A stretch of 64,000 nucleotides of DNA. It comes from Mixophyes australis (lineage: Eukaryota; Chordata; Amphibia; Anura; Limnodynastidae). The notes below the pieces were generated by a model, which was not told the origin of the DNA, made no database searches, and worked only from the letters and a program-made list of their open reading frames with translations. The stretch's first letter is position 1. Each line of letters begins with the position of its first letter. The position numbers were made by a program, and so were the translations under genes. The stretch covers positions 159,478,399-159,542,398 of the forward strand of contig JAVHZZ010000007.1 in the NCBI GenBank assembly GCA_036250195.1. Reading direction: 5' to 3'. Of this stretch, positions 31,023-44,082 are shown piece by piece.

Positions 31023-32575
31023 AGACAAGGATCCCTCATCTCTAGTAATATGTAACAAATCCACATACGTGTGAGGAGGCAGCTCGCTCATACAATTATT
31101 ATTATAGATTTCTATATCACACGTGTCTGACACAGCACAGTGTAATCCGTAAATATAGGACATTATCACCGCTACAGAGGATAGCAATGAATGTCTATAG
31201 TAACGGGATATGGGGTACAGACAGAGGACTCATCACTCCGACATATTGTGGATACTGGAACATTCACACAATAAATAATTACACAACATTCGTCATTCAA
31301 ACGGCTTATTATCTGGATGGCTGTGACGATTATTTAATGATAATTTATAATGTGATACAATGACCACTGAATCATAATTTTGTAAATTATATGATACAAC
31401 TATTTACCACACTAGTTCTTCTGTTCTCCCTCCAGTCATCATATCACTTGTCCTCTCAATAACATCACTATATATTGTGGCACGGGGACACTTTGGGTGA
31501 TGCACACACAAACACCTTCTTGCTTTTACTTTGCTTTTATTGTCAGGATGGCAAAGTAATTCATAGCACAAAGTTGCACACACTTTCCTTGTGACTTTAA
31601 CGCAAAGGAACAGAGACCAGCTCCCTAGACACCGGCCACTGTCTGGCATCGGTCATACTTCACAAACAAAAAGACAGGTTTAAATAGTTTAACCTCTCCC
31701 ACAGGCCTAATTTGATGAACAGATGATACTCCCACCTTGCCTTTAAAAAGGAGTCTTCTGCAGGTGCTCTGTTTGATTGCAGACACACCCTGTCAGTCTA
31801 CTGCTGGCTGTGGAGATGCTTTTAAACCACTTTGAAGCATGTAAGTTAAATCAGACTCTTTACTATAATTGAGTCACACGTAAGTCCTCCACCTATATCT
31901 ATTTAACTTGGGTGCACTACTGTACAAATCTGTAACTGTGTTTGCAGCCTTGCTCACCAGGTTGCTAGTTAAATACCTAACTCAACTTTTAGAAGCCTGT
32001 AGCAAACCACCCCCTTTGTCACAATATAGATATCACTTAAACAGTCAGCATATAACATGTTCTACCATCTGACCAATCATTATTCTTCATTTCTATAATT
32101 CATCCACCCCAACCACCACACTCCATTATCTCTAAATCATCCAAATACCCTACTCCATATTCTATCATTCAACCAATCACCAAACGTTATTATCTCTCAT
32201 TCACCCAATCACCATAATCCATGTTCCACCAAATCATCAGAAGCCAATGCTTGGTAAATATTGCCCATAGACTGATAAATAAGGGGGGCAGTCAGGAAGG
32301 ACTAAGGAGAGGTTTTGACAACGTATGGAAGAAAAATATTAGGAACTATTTAAATAGTAAATTTATAATAATATTAAAATTTGTTATTTTGTCAACATTT
32401 CTTATATTGTTGGTTTCCAGACTGAGACAGGTATTAGAACTTTATTATTGAGGAAATTTGCAATCACAGTATGGAAAAGTCTTACGTTCAGGTTGGTAGG
32501 CCTGAGATCTGAAAACACAGAAACATAAATAGACCGTGGGAAGGAGCCGACTGGTCTGTAGGTATGGGTGTGTGT
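31023..32575. other. Intergenic, no features recognised
   Basis: AT-rich DNA with short simple repeats (CATCATCACCAAT-like words near 32090-32215). No gene is supported. Confidence 0.4.
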
Positions 32576-32577
32576 TA

Positions 32578-33296
32578 TAGGGGCTGATTCATTATGGAAT
32601 GCAAATGCTGATATGTGAGGTATTTTGTGTAAAATCGCACTGTGCATGGCCAGAACCGGACCACACGTCACACAATGCAGCAACGTCCAATTCATCTATG
32701 AACGCAAAGTACACAAAGTACATTTACTACAACCTAAGATTTCAGGGAGGCAGCGGGGCAGGGAAGGGGCATTTTGCCGCAGTCAATGTATAGTAAGGGT
32801 GCGCTAAGCTTGAGCGCAGCAATATCCGGATCGAGCTTTCGGCAGTTCAAAGGTACGTGATTTTCTGTTGTATCACTTGCACCAGCTACAGGTCTAGTGC
32901 CGACTGCTATGGATGACGGCTGTGTATACAGCTGGAATATGTGTTTGTAATCAGAAGCTTCTGTGAAAATGTATTTTATGTACAGTAGACTTTCATCCTA
33001 ATTTATTTTATTGGGGGGGGGGGGAATAGAAAAAATCCTTTTTTTAAATTATTATTAACAGGTGACATTAATTGAATAGTTTTTTTTCTGTGCGTTCTTT
33101 TGGGACTTTATATCCCACATAAGTGTTGGACGTATCCTGCAGTGTCTGATAGAACAGAGCGGACCTAGACCCGTATTCATCACCAGACGTATCCTCACAT
33201 CCGCTCCTTGTTGGATACGGACCTGCATATGCTGGATATATGTGTCTTTAACACACAATACGTTCGTTTTGTGGCCTTACCAAATCGGGCCCATTG
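32578..33296. mobile_element. MITE-like element with GGGCCTGATT-type ends
   Basis: It begins GGGGCTGATTCATTATGGAA and ends with CAAATCGGGCCCATTG, whose complement reads GGGCCCGATTTG. The interior shares blocks (GTAAAA ... GCACTG, GGGACTTTATAT, GTATCCTGCAGTGT) in order with 35636-35990. Confidence 0.5.
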
Positions 33297-33299
33297 TGT

Positions 33300-35160
33300 T
33301 TATTGTTGGTGGAATTCAATAAGATCAGTTTTCTTTTAAACACAGACGCTTCCCTTTCATCTACAACTCATTACCGAAAATTGAGTTCTCACCGGCACGG
33401 ACATTAAACAGGAAAACGTATAATATTCTGTGCTGATGCTGGTGTACAGACACCTTCATGAGCCTACGGAGGAGGGGATCTATACAGACCTATACATATG
33501 TCCACATGTTGGAGAGGAGACTGGGACACAGAAGGATAATTCAGTTCAGGCATCACTTTACTGCTCATTTGTATTTTGTGTAATCGGAGATATAACCTTT
33601 CCACCAGCCCGCCGGGAACACCGTCTCATTGGTATACAGAACATGGCAATTAAAAGGCCAACCAAACAGCACTTATCGGGAAGTGAGGTTAAAGTGTTCC
33701 ATCATTTATACAGATCCCGGCTTCATAAAAACATTACGCCAGACACTAATGAATAATTGAATTCATATTTCGACTGGCTGCAACATTTCCAAACAAACAC
33801 AATATTTCATTAAATTGGAGAAGAAACTCCGCACGCCCCAGAAATAGACCCTGAAGTCGCTGTTCTCATTCTGGACCATTATATGATGCTCGTACTATTC
33901 ACGCTATGCTTGTTATCTGGAATATCTGCAGACCCACAAATGTATGTAAACATCTTATACGGGATATTGCCATAGATCAGAAAGCACCTTAAAATGCAGA
34001 GAAAGGATAATTAGGCACAAGAAGTAGAAGCAGTTCTGGTCTCCATATTTACCAGTTTCTACCTGAGCTTTAGACAAACAAATAAACATTTTACTCCGAC
34101 AGGAAATTCTACACCCCAGGGCTCTGTCCTTTCACCAATGCTGCTTAACTTGTTTAGAATTGTTGGAAGACACAAAGTGATGTAGTGTAATATGATCCAT
34201 TCACGATGTCTATCCAGATAGAGGGACTGGATAAGTTCAGAGATTGGGCAGTATCCTGGCAGATGACGTTCAGTGTGGATAAGGTCATGTATTTGGGGGT
34301 AAAGATACGCAGTGTGTTGCTACATATTTAGTGGGACACTAGATTAGAGGGAAATAACCTGATCATGGCAGGGCTCCCACAATGGACATTAGGTGGAAAT
34401 CGAGGGATCAGGTGACTATTTATTATTTGCAGTTCTACAAGAAGCAACATACCCAGGCAATTTATGGCTGCTGGGACCAGTAGTACCACATAATAAAACA
34501 ATATGCTTAAACACTTTTACCCAAACTCCCACTGCCAGGGTGTGTTGGGGTAATCCCCAGTGTTATCAACACAGAGCTGGTCCTGGGTGGAGCACTTTAT
34601 TTGTTATTCCCCCATGCTGAACAGACTGCGAAAACCACTACGACGGGACCACGCTGCAGATTATCCCTGTTGTAGAGGGACCGGCCTCCTGTACCTCTGG
34701 TGCTAGCTGCAGCTTCGACGGGGCAGCAAATGCAAGTTATTTGCATGCAAGAAAATACAGCCTAAAAATTGCAATTCTCCAGCTGGATTTAGTCCAAACG
34801 CTAAGTGAGGCCCATAATGTCCGTGTCTGTGAGCGCAGTCAGCGCAGTTGGAGGCAGCTGTTTTATAACGAGCATCAGCCATCTCTATCTGGTCATTTGC
34901 AATGTTGGAGTGTTTGTATATATTCACTTTACCCATTGATTGAAGCAGCTTTGCTCTCGCAGTCAAATCTCATCACAAGTCCGTAGTTTGCCAACCCCTG
35001 GGGATTCCCAGTCAGATACAATGGATTAGTAGATGCACAGGTCGGGTACACACCGCCGCACTGCGCACACTTGTACTGGAAGTTAGGGGCCGGTGACAAC
35101 AATGAGATTGGTTTCCCTTCCTGCACCTCCTGGCTCAGTATAAGTATACGAGGATCAATA
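33300..35160. other. Intergenic, no genes recognised
   Basis: Open frames up to 108 codons occur but lack motifs. The DNA looks like old dispersed repeat sequence. Confidence 0.35.
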
Positions 35161-35161
35161 G

Positions 35162-35575
<414 letters not shown>

Positions 35576-35635
35576 CCCCGCAAGTTCACGGCCGAGGTGT
35601 AATCTATGACTCAGTTACTCTTTGTTCCCCACATA

Positions 35636-35990
35636 CAGGGCCTGATTCCTTAAGGAACGTAAATCCCGATAAGTGACGTATTATGTGTAAAACTGCTCTG
35701 CGCCTGCTCAGAAACTACCCAGTGATGACAGTACTGAATGATGCTGGGACATCTGCTTTCAATCCAGAGTAACAGTGAAGATGCATTTTCTGTACAGTAG
35801 ACATTAATAACATCCTGATAAATGTTTTACATGTAAAAAAAAAAATTTTTAAAAAACACCCCACATTTGTTTCAATGTATTTCTATTAATGACGATATTA
35901 TTAACAGATATTAATGTATTTAAAACTTTTTATCTGTGTGTTGTGAGGGGACTTTATATTCCAGATATATATTGTATGTATCCTGCAGTG
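35636..35990. mobile_element. Partial MITE, disrupted by a tandem array
   Basis: GGGCCTGATTCCTTAAGGAA at the left end and ordered blocks shared with 32578-33296. The match stops at CCTGCAGTGTGCTCAC, where the array at 35995 begins. Confidence 0.5.
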
Positions 35991-35994
35991 TGCT

Positions 35995-37490
35995 CACCCA
36001 CTACTACTCTCCTATTACTACTCTCCTATTACTGCTCCTACTCTCCTATTACTACTCTCCTATTACTACTCTACTATTACTGCTCCTACTCTCCTACTTC
36101 TACTCTCCTATTACTCCTACTCCCCTATTACTACTCTCCTATTACTACTCTCCTATTACTGCTCCTACTCTCCTATTACTACTCTCCTATTACTCCTACT
36201 CCCCTATTACTACTCTCCTATTAGTACTCTACTATTACTGCTCCTACTACTACTCTCCTATTACTCCTACTCCCCTATTACTACTCTCCTATTACTACTC
36301 TACTATTACTGCTCCTACTCTCCTACTACTACTCCTATTACTACTCTCCTATTACTACTTTACTATTACTGCTCCTACTCTCCTACTACTACTCTCCTAT
36401 TACTACTCCTACTCCCCTGCTACTGCTCTCCTATTACTACTCTCCTATTACTCCTACTCTCCAGCTACTACTCTCCTATTACTACTCCTACTCCCCTGCT
36501 ACTACTCTCCTATTACTACTCTCCTATTACTCCTACTCTCCAGCTACTGCTCTCCTATTACTACTCTCCTATTACTGCTCCTACTCTCCTACTACTACTC
36601 TCCTGTTACTCCTACTCCCCTATTACTACTCTCCTATTAGTACTCCTACTCTCCTGCTACTACTCTCATATTACTACTACTACTACTCTCCTATTAGTAC
36701 TCTCCTATTACTACTACTCTCCTATTACTACTACTCCCCTATTACTGCTCTCCTATTACTACTCTACTATTACTGCTCCTACTCTCCTACTACTACTCTC
36801 CTATTACTCCTACGCCCCTATTACTACTCTCCTATTAGTACTCCTACTCTCCTGCTACTACTCTCCTATTACTACTCCTACTCCCCTGCTACTACTCTCC
36901 TATTACTGCTACTGCTCTCCTATTACTACTCTCCTATTACTGCTCTCCTATTACTACTCTCCTATTACTACTACTACTACTACTCTCCTATTAGTACTCT
37001 CCTATTACTACTACTACTACTCCCCTGCTACTGCTCTCCTATTACTACTCTCCTATTACTACTACTACTACACTCCTATTAGTACTCTCCTATTACTACT
37101 ATTACTACTCCCCTGCTACTGCTCTCCTATTACTACTCTCCTATTACTACTACTCTCCTGCTACTACTCTCCTATTACTACTACTACTACTACTACTCTC
37201 CTATTAGTACTCCTATTACTACTACTACTCTCCTGCTACTACTCTCCTATTACTACTCTCCTATAACTACTCCTACTCTCCTGCTACTACTCTCCTATTA
37301 CTACTCTCCTATTACTATTCCTCTCCTGCTACTACTCTCCTATTACTACTACTACTACTACTACTCTCCTATTAGTACTCCTATTACTACTACTACTCTC
37401 CTGCTACTACTCTCCTATTACTACTCTCCTATTACTGCTCCTACTCTCCTGCTACTACTCTCCTATTACTACTCTAATATTACTACTCTA
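35995..37490. repeat. CTACTCTCCTATTA-type tandem array, 1.5 kb
   Basis: Irregular copies of a roughly 14-bp unit CTCCTATTACTACT mixed with (TAC)n and CTGCTACTAC variants. One strand is pure pyrimidine plus A with almost no G. Open + frames up to 234 codons are artefacts. Confidence 0.95.
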
Positions 37491-38076
37491 ACTTAACCCT
37501 TCTCTGTACAAGGGAAAGAAAAGATATCGCCTGTAAGTCTTTTGGATGGATTTTGGAATTAGCAGAAACTGCCAGAGAAAAATTCCCGACACATTTAGGA
37601 ATGAGCCGCTGTGATTTGGCTCCCAGACACATTGTCTATGTACATATATCATTCATTTGTGTCCGTCACATAACGCAGCCGAATCCGCAGTGTCGGTGAC
37701 AAAAACTGAACGAGAAGCTTTTTAAACATAACGATGTGGCTGCATCTCTTTACATAGCGGGAAGGAAATCTAATATGATTGATCCGCGGCTCTGCTCCCT
37801 GACTGATTAAGTGCAGGACGGGAGCTGATGGATTGTGACAGTCAACAAATCATTAAACCTTGTTGTATTACACTGCAGAGAACTGGTCGGGGCATTGTTA
37901 TGACACACGTTAAATGTGTTTATTTTGCCAGTTCTGCCTCTCACATAATAATGGGGCCACTTGTCAGAGTTCAGACAAATGTTATATTCATCCAGACAGA
38001 CCCCTTATATCTCATTTAGGGCTGTTACTGTAATCCTGCCATCATGTGCCCAGTACCACGCAGCAGTCCATACTCT

Positions 38077-38890
38077 GTCCCCTCACTCTCAGGACACATG
38101 TAATACAGCCAGTCCCGGTGTCCCCTCACTCTCATGACACATGTAATACAGACAGTCCCAGTATCCCCTCACTCTCAGGACACATGTAATACAGACAGTC
38201 CCAGTATCCCCTCACTCTCAGGACACATGTAATACAGACAGTCCCAGTATCCCCTCACTCTCAGGACACATGTAATACAGACAGTCCCAGTATCCCCTCA
38301 CTCTCAGGACACATGTAATATAGACAGTCCCAGTATCCCCTCACTCTCAGGACACATGTAATACAGACAGTCCCGGTGTCCCCTCACTCTCAGGACACAT
38401 GTAATACAGACAGTCCCGGTGTCCCCTCACTCTCAGGACACATGTAATACAGACAGTCCCGGTGTCCCCTCACTCTCAGGACACATGTAATATAGACAGT
38501 CCCGGTGTCCTCTCACTCTCAGGACACATGTAATACAGACAGTCCCGGTGTCCTCTCACTCTCAGGACACATGTAATACAGACAGTCCCGGTGTCCTCTC
38601 ACTCTCAGAACACGTGTAATACAGACAGTCCCGGTGTCCCCTCACTCTCAGGACACATGTAATACAGACAGTCCCGGTGTCCCCTCCCTCTCAGGACACA
38701 TGTAATACAGACAGTCCCGGTGTCCCCTCACTCTCAGGACACATGTAATACAGACAGTCCCGGTGTCCTCTCACTCTCAGGACACATGTAATACAGACAG
38801 TCCCGGTGTCCTCTCACTCTCAGGACACATGTAATACAGACAGTCCCGGTGTCCTCTCACTCTCAGGACACATGTAATACAGACAGTCCC
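38077..38890 (-). repeat. 43-bp tandem array, inverse of the one at 9203
   Basis: About 19 copies of CCCCTCACTCTCAGGACACA, TGTAATACAGACAGTCCC and GGTGT, the reverse complement of the MARCO-intron array. Sub-blocks with CCAGTATCCCC and CCGGTGTCCTC variants show local homogenisation. Confidence 0.95.
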
Positions 38891-41450
38891 CTCATGGTTA
38901 CGATTAGTATAAGCCGTAAATGAGGTTAAACTGAGCAGTTAAATTCAATGAAAAGGGGATATAAAGTTGCAGGAGGGTGAATATAAAGTGGTACGAGGTT
39001 GTACTTTGATGTGACGTTTACATTGTTGCACAGTGTCCACTTCATATTTTCTCCCTTTACTCCTTGGAGCTATTTTAGTTTTTGGAGTTATCTCTTAAGG
39101 ACGGTGGAGTACGAATGCAGCGTGATGTAGGGTTGGTAGACAATATATTTCCACTTGTGTAAGGCCATAAATGAGGTCCTTCATTTCCAGGTCAGCAGGA
39201 TAAGGGAACGTATGTCTAATGATGATAGAGCTTATAGAATATGTATTTCAAGGAGCTTTGCCTCAGATATAGATCCATGTCTGGTGGTGGCTGATAAACA
39301 TGTCGGGTTAAGTGTTTAAACAACTAACCTGCGGGGTCCAGACATTGCCGCTTTAAATTAACATTCATTGAGGTCGCGATGACGTCAAACTGTAGTGCCG
39401 AACAGCTGTCCATTAGGAATAACTTGCCGTCGGCATGTTGGCCCCATCGGTCATCTGCAGCGTCGGTTTTCAGGTAAGTCTGTTTATATCTAAATTGGTT
39501 TTTGCTCAGTTCGGATTTTATTTGTAGGTGTCCTCGGTGTCGGATTTTTCATTATCGTTCAAGTGTACCCGACCCGTCAGTTCACCCCTTCATGACCTAC
39601 GTTAGTTCACCCCTCATTCCACCTCTCAAGTCATAGGCGATCATCAGTGACATTTGCGTTCAGACATGAATTGCGTGCACTTGCGTTCATTGGAGAACTA
39701 TTTCATGCAAAATTTGCTGCACAAATGGACGTACATCCAAACATAATTCAGGCCCATTGTGCCCTGTATATCTTTTGTTAAACAGCTATCAGGGAATTAT
39801 CTCTTCTGGAATCTTCTGTCCTGCATCGTCAGTAATCAATAACCTACGAATTTCTCAATATCCCTGCTTCTTCCACTATTACTCTCTATATAGATCAGGT
39901 CAGTACCTGGTGGAATAAACATATCTCCCTGTCCTGGGAATTTACCCTGACACAGGTAACTAAGGGGATACAATGACTTAAGGGTTAACAGTCTTGTTTC
40001 CTGGACGTGGAATTCTATGGAAAACGATCTACTCGTCTCCTGCCCTGGGAGTGTTAATGAGAGTGGTCGTTGACAGCTGCAATGAGAGATTTTTCTGTCT
40101 AGGGTAAAATCAACTAAAAAGACTTGTTTTATCATCAAGAACATACAGCACTTCCATTTAGTGGAGCCTGGAGGAGCCTCGGGAGGATTCTCATCAGTTT
40201 ACAGAAGAGCTGCCATCGAGCGAGACTTCTGTGGGTATCATTAGACGCCCCCCAGCCCTCCTCTGACTTTCATACAAAGCAGCAGAGTTTGCTCTATTTA
40301 TTAACCCCATTTTTGCCAGCGTGGAAGAACGTTCCAGAAATGTGATAAATGTATTACTATATTAACCCAACCTGTGCTTCTACACCTGTAATCAATGGGA
40401 ACTTCTAAAATGTGTCACGTGACAGAAGCAGGCCAGGCCTCTTTATTGAGTACATATTAAGTATAGAAACAAACATAAAGCGTGGTTCCTATCCAAAAAT
40501 CCAAACAGTCATCTCTCCCCAACCCTGTGGTGATAAATTACCTATCCATGTAATGCCGAGTACCTATTGTAGACAGAACGCTTGCAGTCTACTGTGCCAG
40601 CGGTTTATTGTGTTAGTGATTAAGGAAGATGAGTGACAAGTGGATGTTTGGATGTTCTGTTGATAAAGGTGCATTTCATAGTGTAATGTGTGTGATAAAT
40701 GCCGCGATCAGCCAATCAGAAGGAGTTGGCTAGCACCGGTGACCATCAGCGTGTATTTTCACCAGCCCCCAGGCACCCAGGGGTGATACACCTCTAACAG
40801 GCATACATGCGTCTCTGAGGGTCTGTGTCTGTTCACAATTATGTAAACACGCCCTTAATGTACTCTTGCTACATTAGACCACGCCTTCTTTTCCCTGTCC
40901 TATCCCTGCGGTGGCAAGAGGCACAAGATGTTAGCAAATCTGGATACGTGTGAAAATGTATACTGAACCACTGGACCCAATCAGCAGTGAGCTTGTATTT
41001 GTGTGATGCGAGTTGGACAAGTAAAGCAAGCATCTGATTGGCTGCTGTGGTTTAGAGCAAATAACTGCAATCTTAGTAAAAGTGTTTTATCTACCAGTTC
41101 CTCAGGAAAAGAGCAAACAATAATAAAAATATATATAGTGAACGTCAGTGATATCAGTGAGGACAGAGGAATATCACCAGCGACAGAAGCTCATCCACAA
41201 AGGTGAGAGACTCCTGCAAACACAGAGCAGAATGTCTCCAGAAATTGTGGGTGATCTCTTGAGCCCCCAGTAGAGTTTGGCAGTTTTCCAGCAGACGAGC
41301 CATAACGAGAATTGGAGGGCAGAACAATCATGATTTTGCTCACCACAGTGGGATAACTCATTTTGCATCATTATCATTTATGTATAAAGAGCCACAGATT
41401 CTGCAGCACCGTACAGTATTACACATCAAGTTACATCATTAAGTCTCATC
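38891..41450. other. Intergenic, with a MITE end and SINE-tail fragment
   Basis: The stretch 39590-39757 matches one end of the MITE at 57871-58898 (TCAAGTCATAGGCGAT ... CATCCAAACATAATTCAGGC). The stretch 41352-41440 is an isolated SINE/L2-like tail (CATTTATGTATAAAGAGCCA). No genes are recognised. Confidence 0.45.
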
Positions 41451-42061
41451 TGTAAGGATTCTTACCCCGCCACGCTCCTGTTCTGTCAGTCACTCACTTA
41501 CGGGTTCACGGTGGGGGACTATTACATGACTCCATGTCAGGGATCATCACATGATCCCGCAGCGGGAAGTTTGAATAAAAGAGAGGCTCTGACGTTAACC
41601 TGTGTCAGATCAACAAGTTAGTTTTCTCTGACTCCAGCGAAGTTCTGCCTATCCCTGTGAACCTTCTGTGTTCTGATCATTTTCCTGTATACCAGACCCG
41701 GCTTGCCTGCTGTTAGTCTTCTTGGATTCTCCCTCTGTTATTCAGCCATCTGACCTGTGTTCCGAACTCGGCTGGTGTTCTGACTACTCCTTCTGGATCA
41801 CCCCTCTGCGAGTGCCAGCTGTACCGAGCATCTCTTCATATTATCCCTCCTAAGGTACTACCTTATTTATTTACTGAATTGCCTTTTTCACCTTTCCCCC
41901 TCACGTCTAGAGACTGAACCAAGGTTCGCGACCTGCAGTCTCCCAGGAGTCAAACCCATCCTTCCTTGTGGTGGTTCTTGGTGAAGACCAGGGGGCTGTT
42001 TGACTCCGCGCCTTGCTAGGCCTGTGATAATCTAGACTGAGTGTACTCTTGAGCGTAACAC
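41451..42061 (+). mobile_element. Solo-LTR-like sequence
   Basis: It begins TGTAAGGATTC and ends GAGCGTAACA (TG...CA), flanked by TCATC and CCATC, an imperfect 5-bp target duplication. It contains GAATAAAAGAG (about 41573-41583) as TATA or poly(A) signal. The segment 41925-42025 matches 6090-6190. No internal retroelement genes are nearby. Confidence 0.5.
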
Positions 42062-43500
42062 CATCTGGCCCAAATACATGGAGTTTCCTCTGAATATCCC
42101 CAGGTGGCACTCTGAAAAGTCAGTAACTATGACTTAAAGAGAAGAAAAACAAACCTATGAGCTACTTAAGTAATGAAAATACAGCCTCTCAGACAGTGAG
42201 TCTGACAACAGGGGGAATGGCAGATGACACTGGGAAAAAAATATTCTTATCCTTGTAAAGCAGTGGCTGTATATTATTTACTAGTGAGACTTTTCAATGG
42301 AGCTGGAATTATATACATTATGAGCGTCATATATAATCACAGTACTGTGCTTGTGGCAAGTGTAATGGGTAGTGGATACCAATTTGGGTGGCAAACTTTT
42401 TAATATTCTGGAATCAATGCATCATTATATATCTGACAAAAGAGGAACATTTGAATGAGACCCGATCACTCACTTATAATGTCTCACCTCCTTGCATCTG
42501 TCAGCTCTTTAGACACCTTGGCTGCTGGTTGAGGAGCGGGCCTAGTATTACTACTGGCAGCAGCACAGCCTGGTAGTGCAGTCTTCCACCTCTGTCCAGA
42601 ATCTCACCAGCACCCAGGAAAGGATAAATAATGAGTGATGGGGGTCTCTGTTTTCTGTATAATGTTGGTCTCTGTGCTTAGTGTTTCACTATGTAAGTTG
42701 GGTCTCTATATAAGATGAGGATCTGTGCCTGGTGCTCGCTATGCAATGCAGCTGCCATTGCACTATTTGGATTAGGGGGTAGTCAGCTCACATTCAGGGT
42801 CTAGCAATGCCCCTGCCAGGGTACAAGTTATTTACCATTATTCCTGCATTTGCATATTGGTATCTTTAAGACTTATTTATCCCAAACTGTGTTGCAGAAG
42901 CTCTCACAATACGACAGAATAAGGAAACAAATGGTTACTCTGGTCTCCTGTATGTTAGGAAGAGGCAGTGCGATGTTAGAGGAAGCTTCGTTATGTTAAT
43001 CAGTTCTGATTTATGCAGCTGAATGTTCTCCTCACTAATCACCTTTAGAAAGACACAGTCATATACACAGGACAACGATCAATTATTTAACAGGTCTTGA
43101 TGAGTCAACTTCAAAACTAAACTTTTCCTGCCTGGGGAATTTTAATTAGGAATTATCACAGGAAACCTCTTTATTTCTGTCTATTTAACTCTTACAAGCT
43201 TGACCAGAGGCGTCTCTAGCAGTATTGGGGGTATCCAGCAGGATAGGGGGTCCCAGACCCCCAGAGAAAAGTTTATCTCACATTTCCGGTCACAAATGGG
43301 TTTCTCCAGGTTAGATAATTCCAGCTTTGATGTAGAAGAATTTTGATCAGACTCGTCCACATTCCCAGTTTGCTTTATTAATGCACCAGAACTGAATAAC
43401 AAGACATTTTAAGTGCGTATTAGCAAAAGGTTTCATAAATACAGATGCAAGAGGAGTAAGGTTTTAAAATCTCTGTACATATTATGAGGAGGCCGATGAG
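42062..43500. other. Intergenic, no features recognised
   Basis: No coding or repeat structure that I can support. Confidence 0.4.
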
Positions 43501-43502
43501 GT

Positions 43503-44082
43503 TTGTACATATGAAGAGGAGACCTGTGAGGTACAGGAAGTTCTGTAGATATGAAGAGGAGACCTGTGAGGTACAGGAAGTTCTGTAGATATGAAGAGGA
43601 GACCTGTGAGGTACAGGAAGTTCTGTACATATGAAGAGGAGACCTGTGAGGTACAGGAAGTTCTGTACATATGAAGAGGAGACCTGTAAGGTACAGGAAT
43701 TTCTGTAGATATGAAGAGGAGACCTGTGAGGTACAGGAAGTTCTGTAGATATGAAGAGGAGACCTGTGAGGTACAGGAAGTTCTGTAAATATGAAGAGGA
43801 GACCTGTGAGGTACAGGAAGTTCTGTAAATATGAAGAGGAGACCTGTGAGGTACAGGAAGTTCTGTACATATGAAGAGGAGACCTGTGAGGTACAGGAAG
43901 TTCTGTAGATATGAAGAGGAGACCTGTGAGGTACAGGAAGTTCTGTACATATGAAGAGGAGACTTGTGAGGTACAGGAAGTTCTGTACATATGAAGAGGA
44001 GACCTGTGAGGTACAGGAAGTTCTGTACATATGAAGAGGAGACTTGTGAGGTACAGGAAGTTCTGTACATATGAAGAGGAGA
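43503..44082. repeat. 40-bp tandem array
   Basis: About 14 copies of a 40-bp unit GAAGAGGAGACCTGTGAGGT plus ACAGGAAGTTCTGTACATAT. Third-position variants (ACAT, AGAT, AAAT) are interspersed. The - strand is stop-free in all frames, which gives spurious frames up to 253 codons. Confidence 0.95.

Noticed and set aside
35889..36640. Leucine/serine/tyrosine-rich frames up to 234 codons that look like membrane proteins
   Set aside because: Hydrophobic appearance is a by-product of the CTACTCTCC array; neighbouring frames read equally well.
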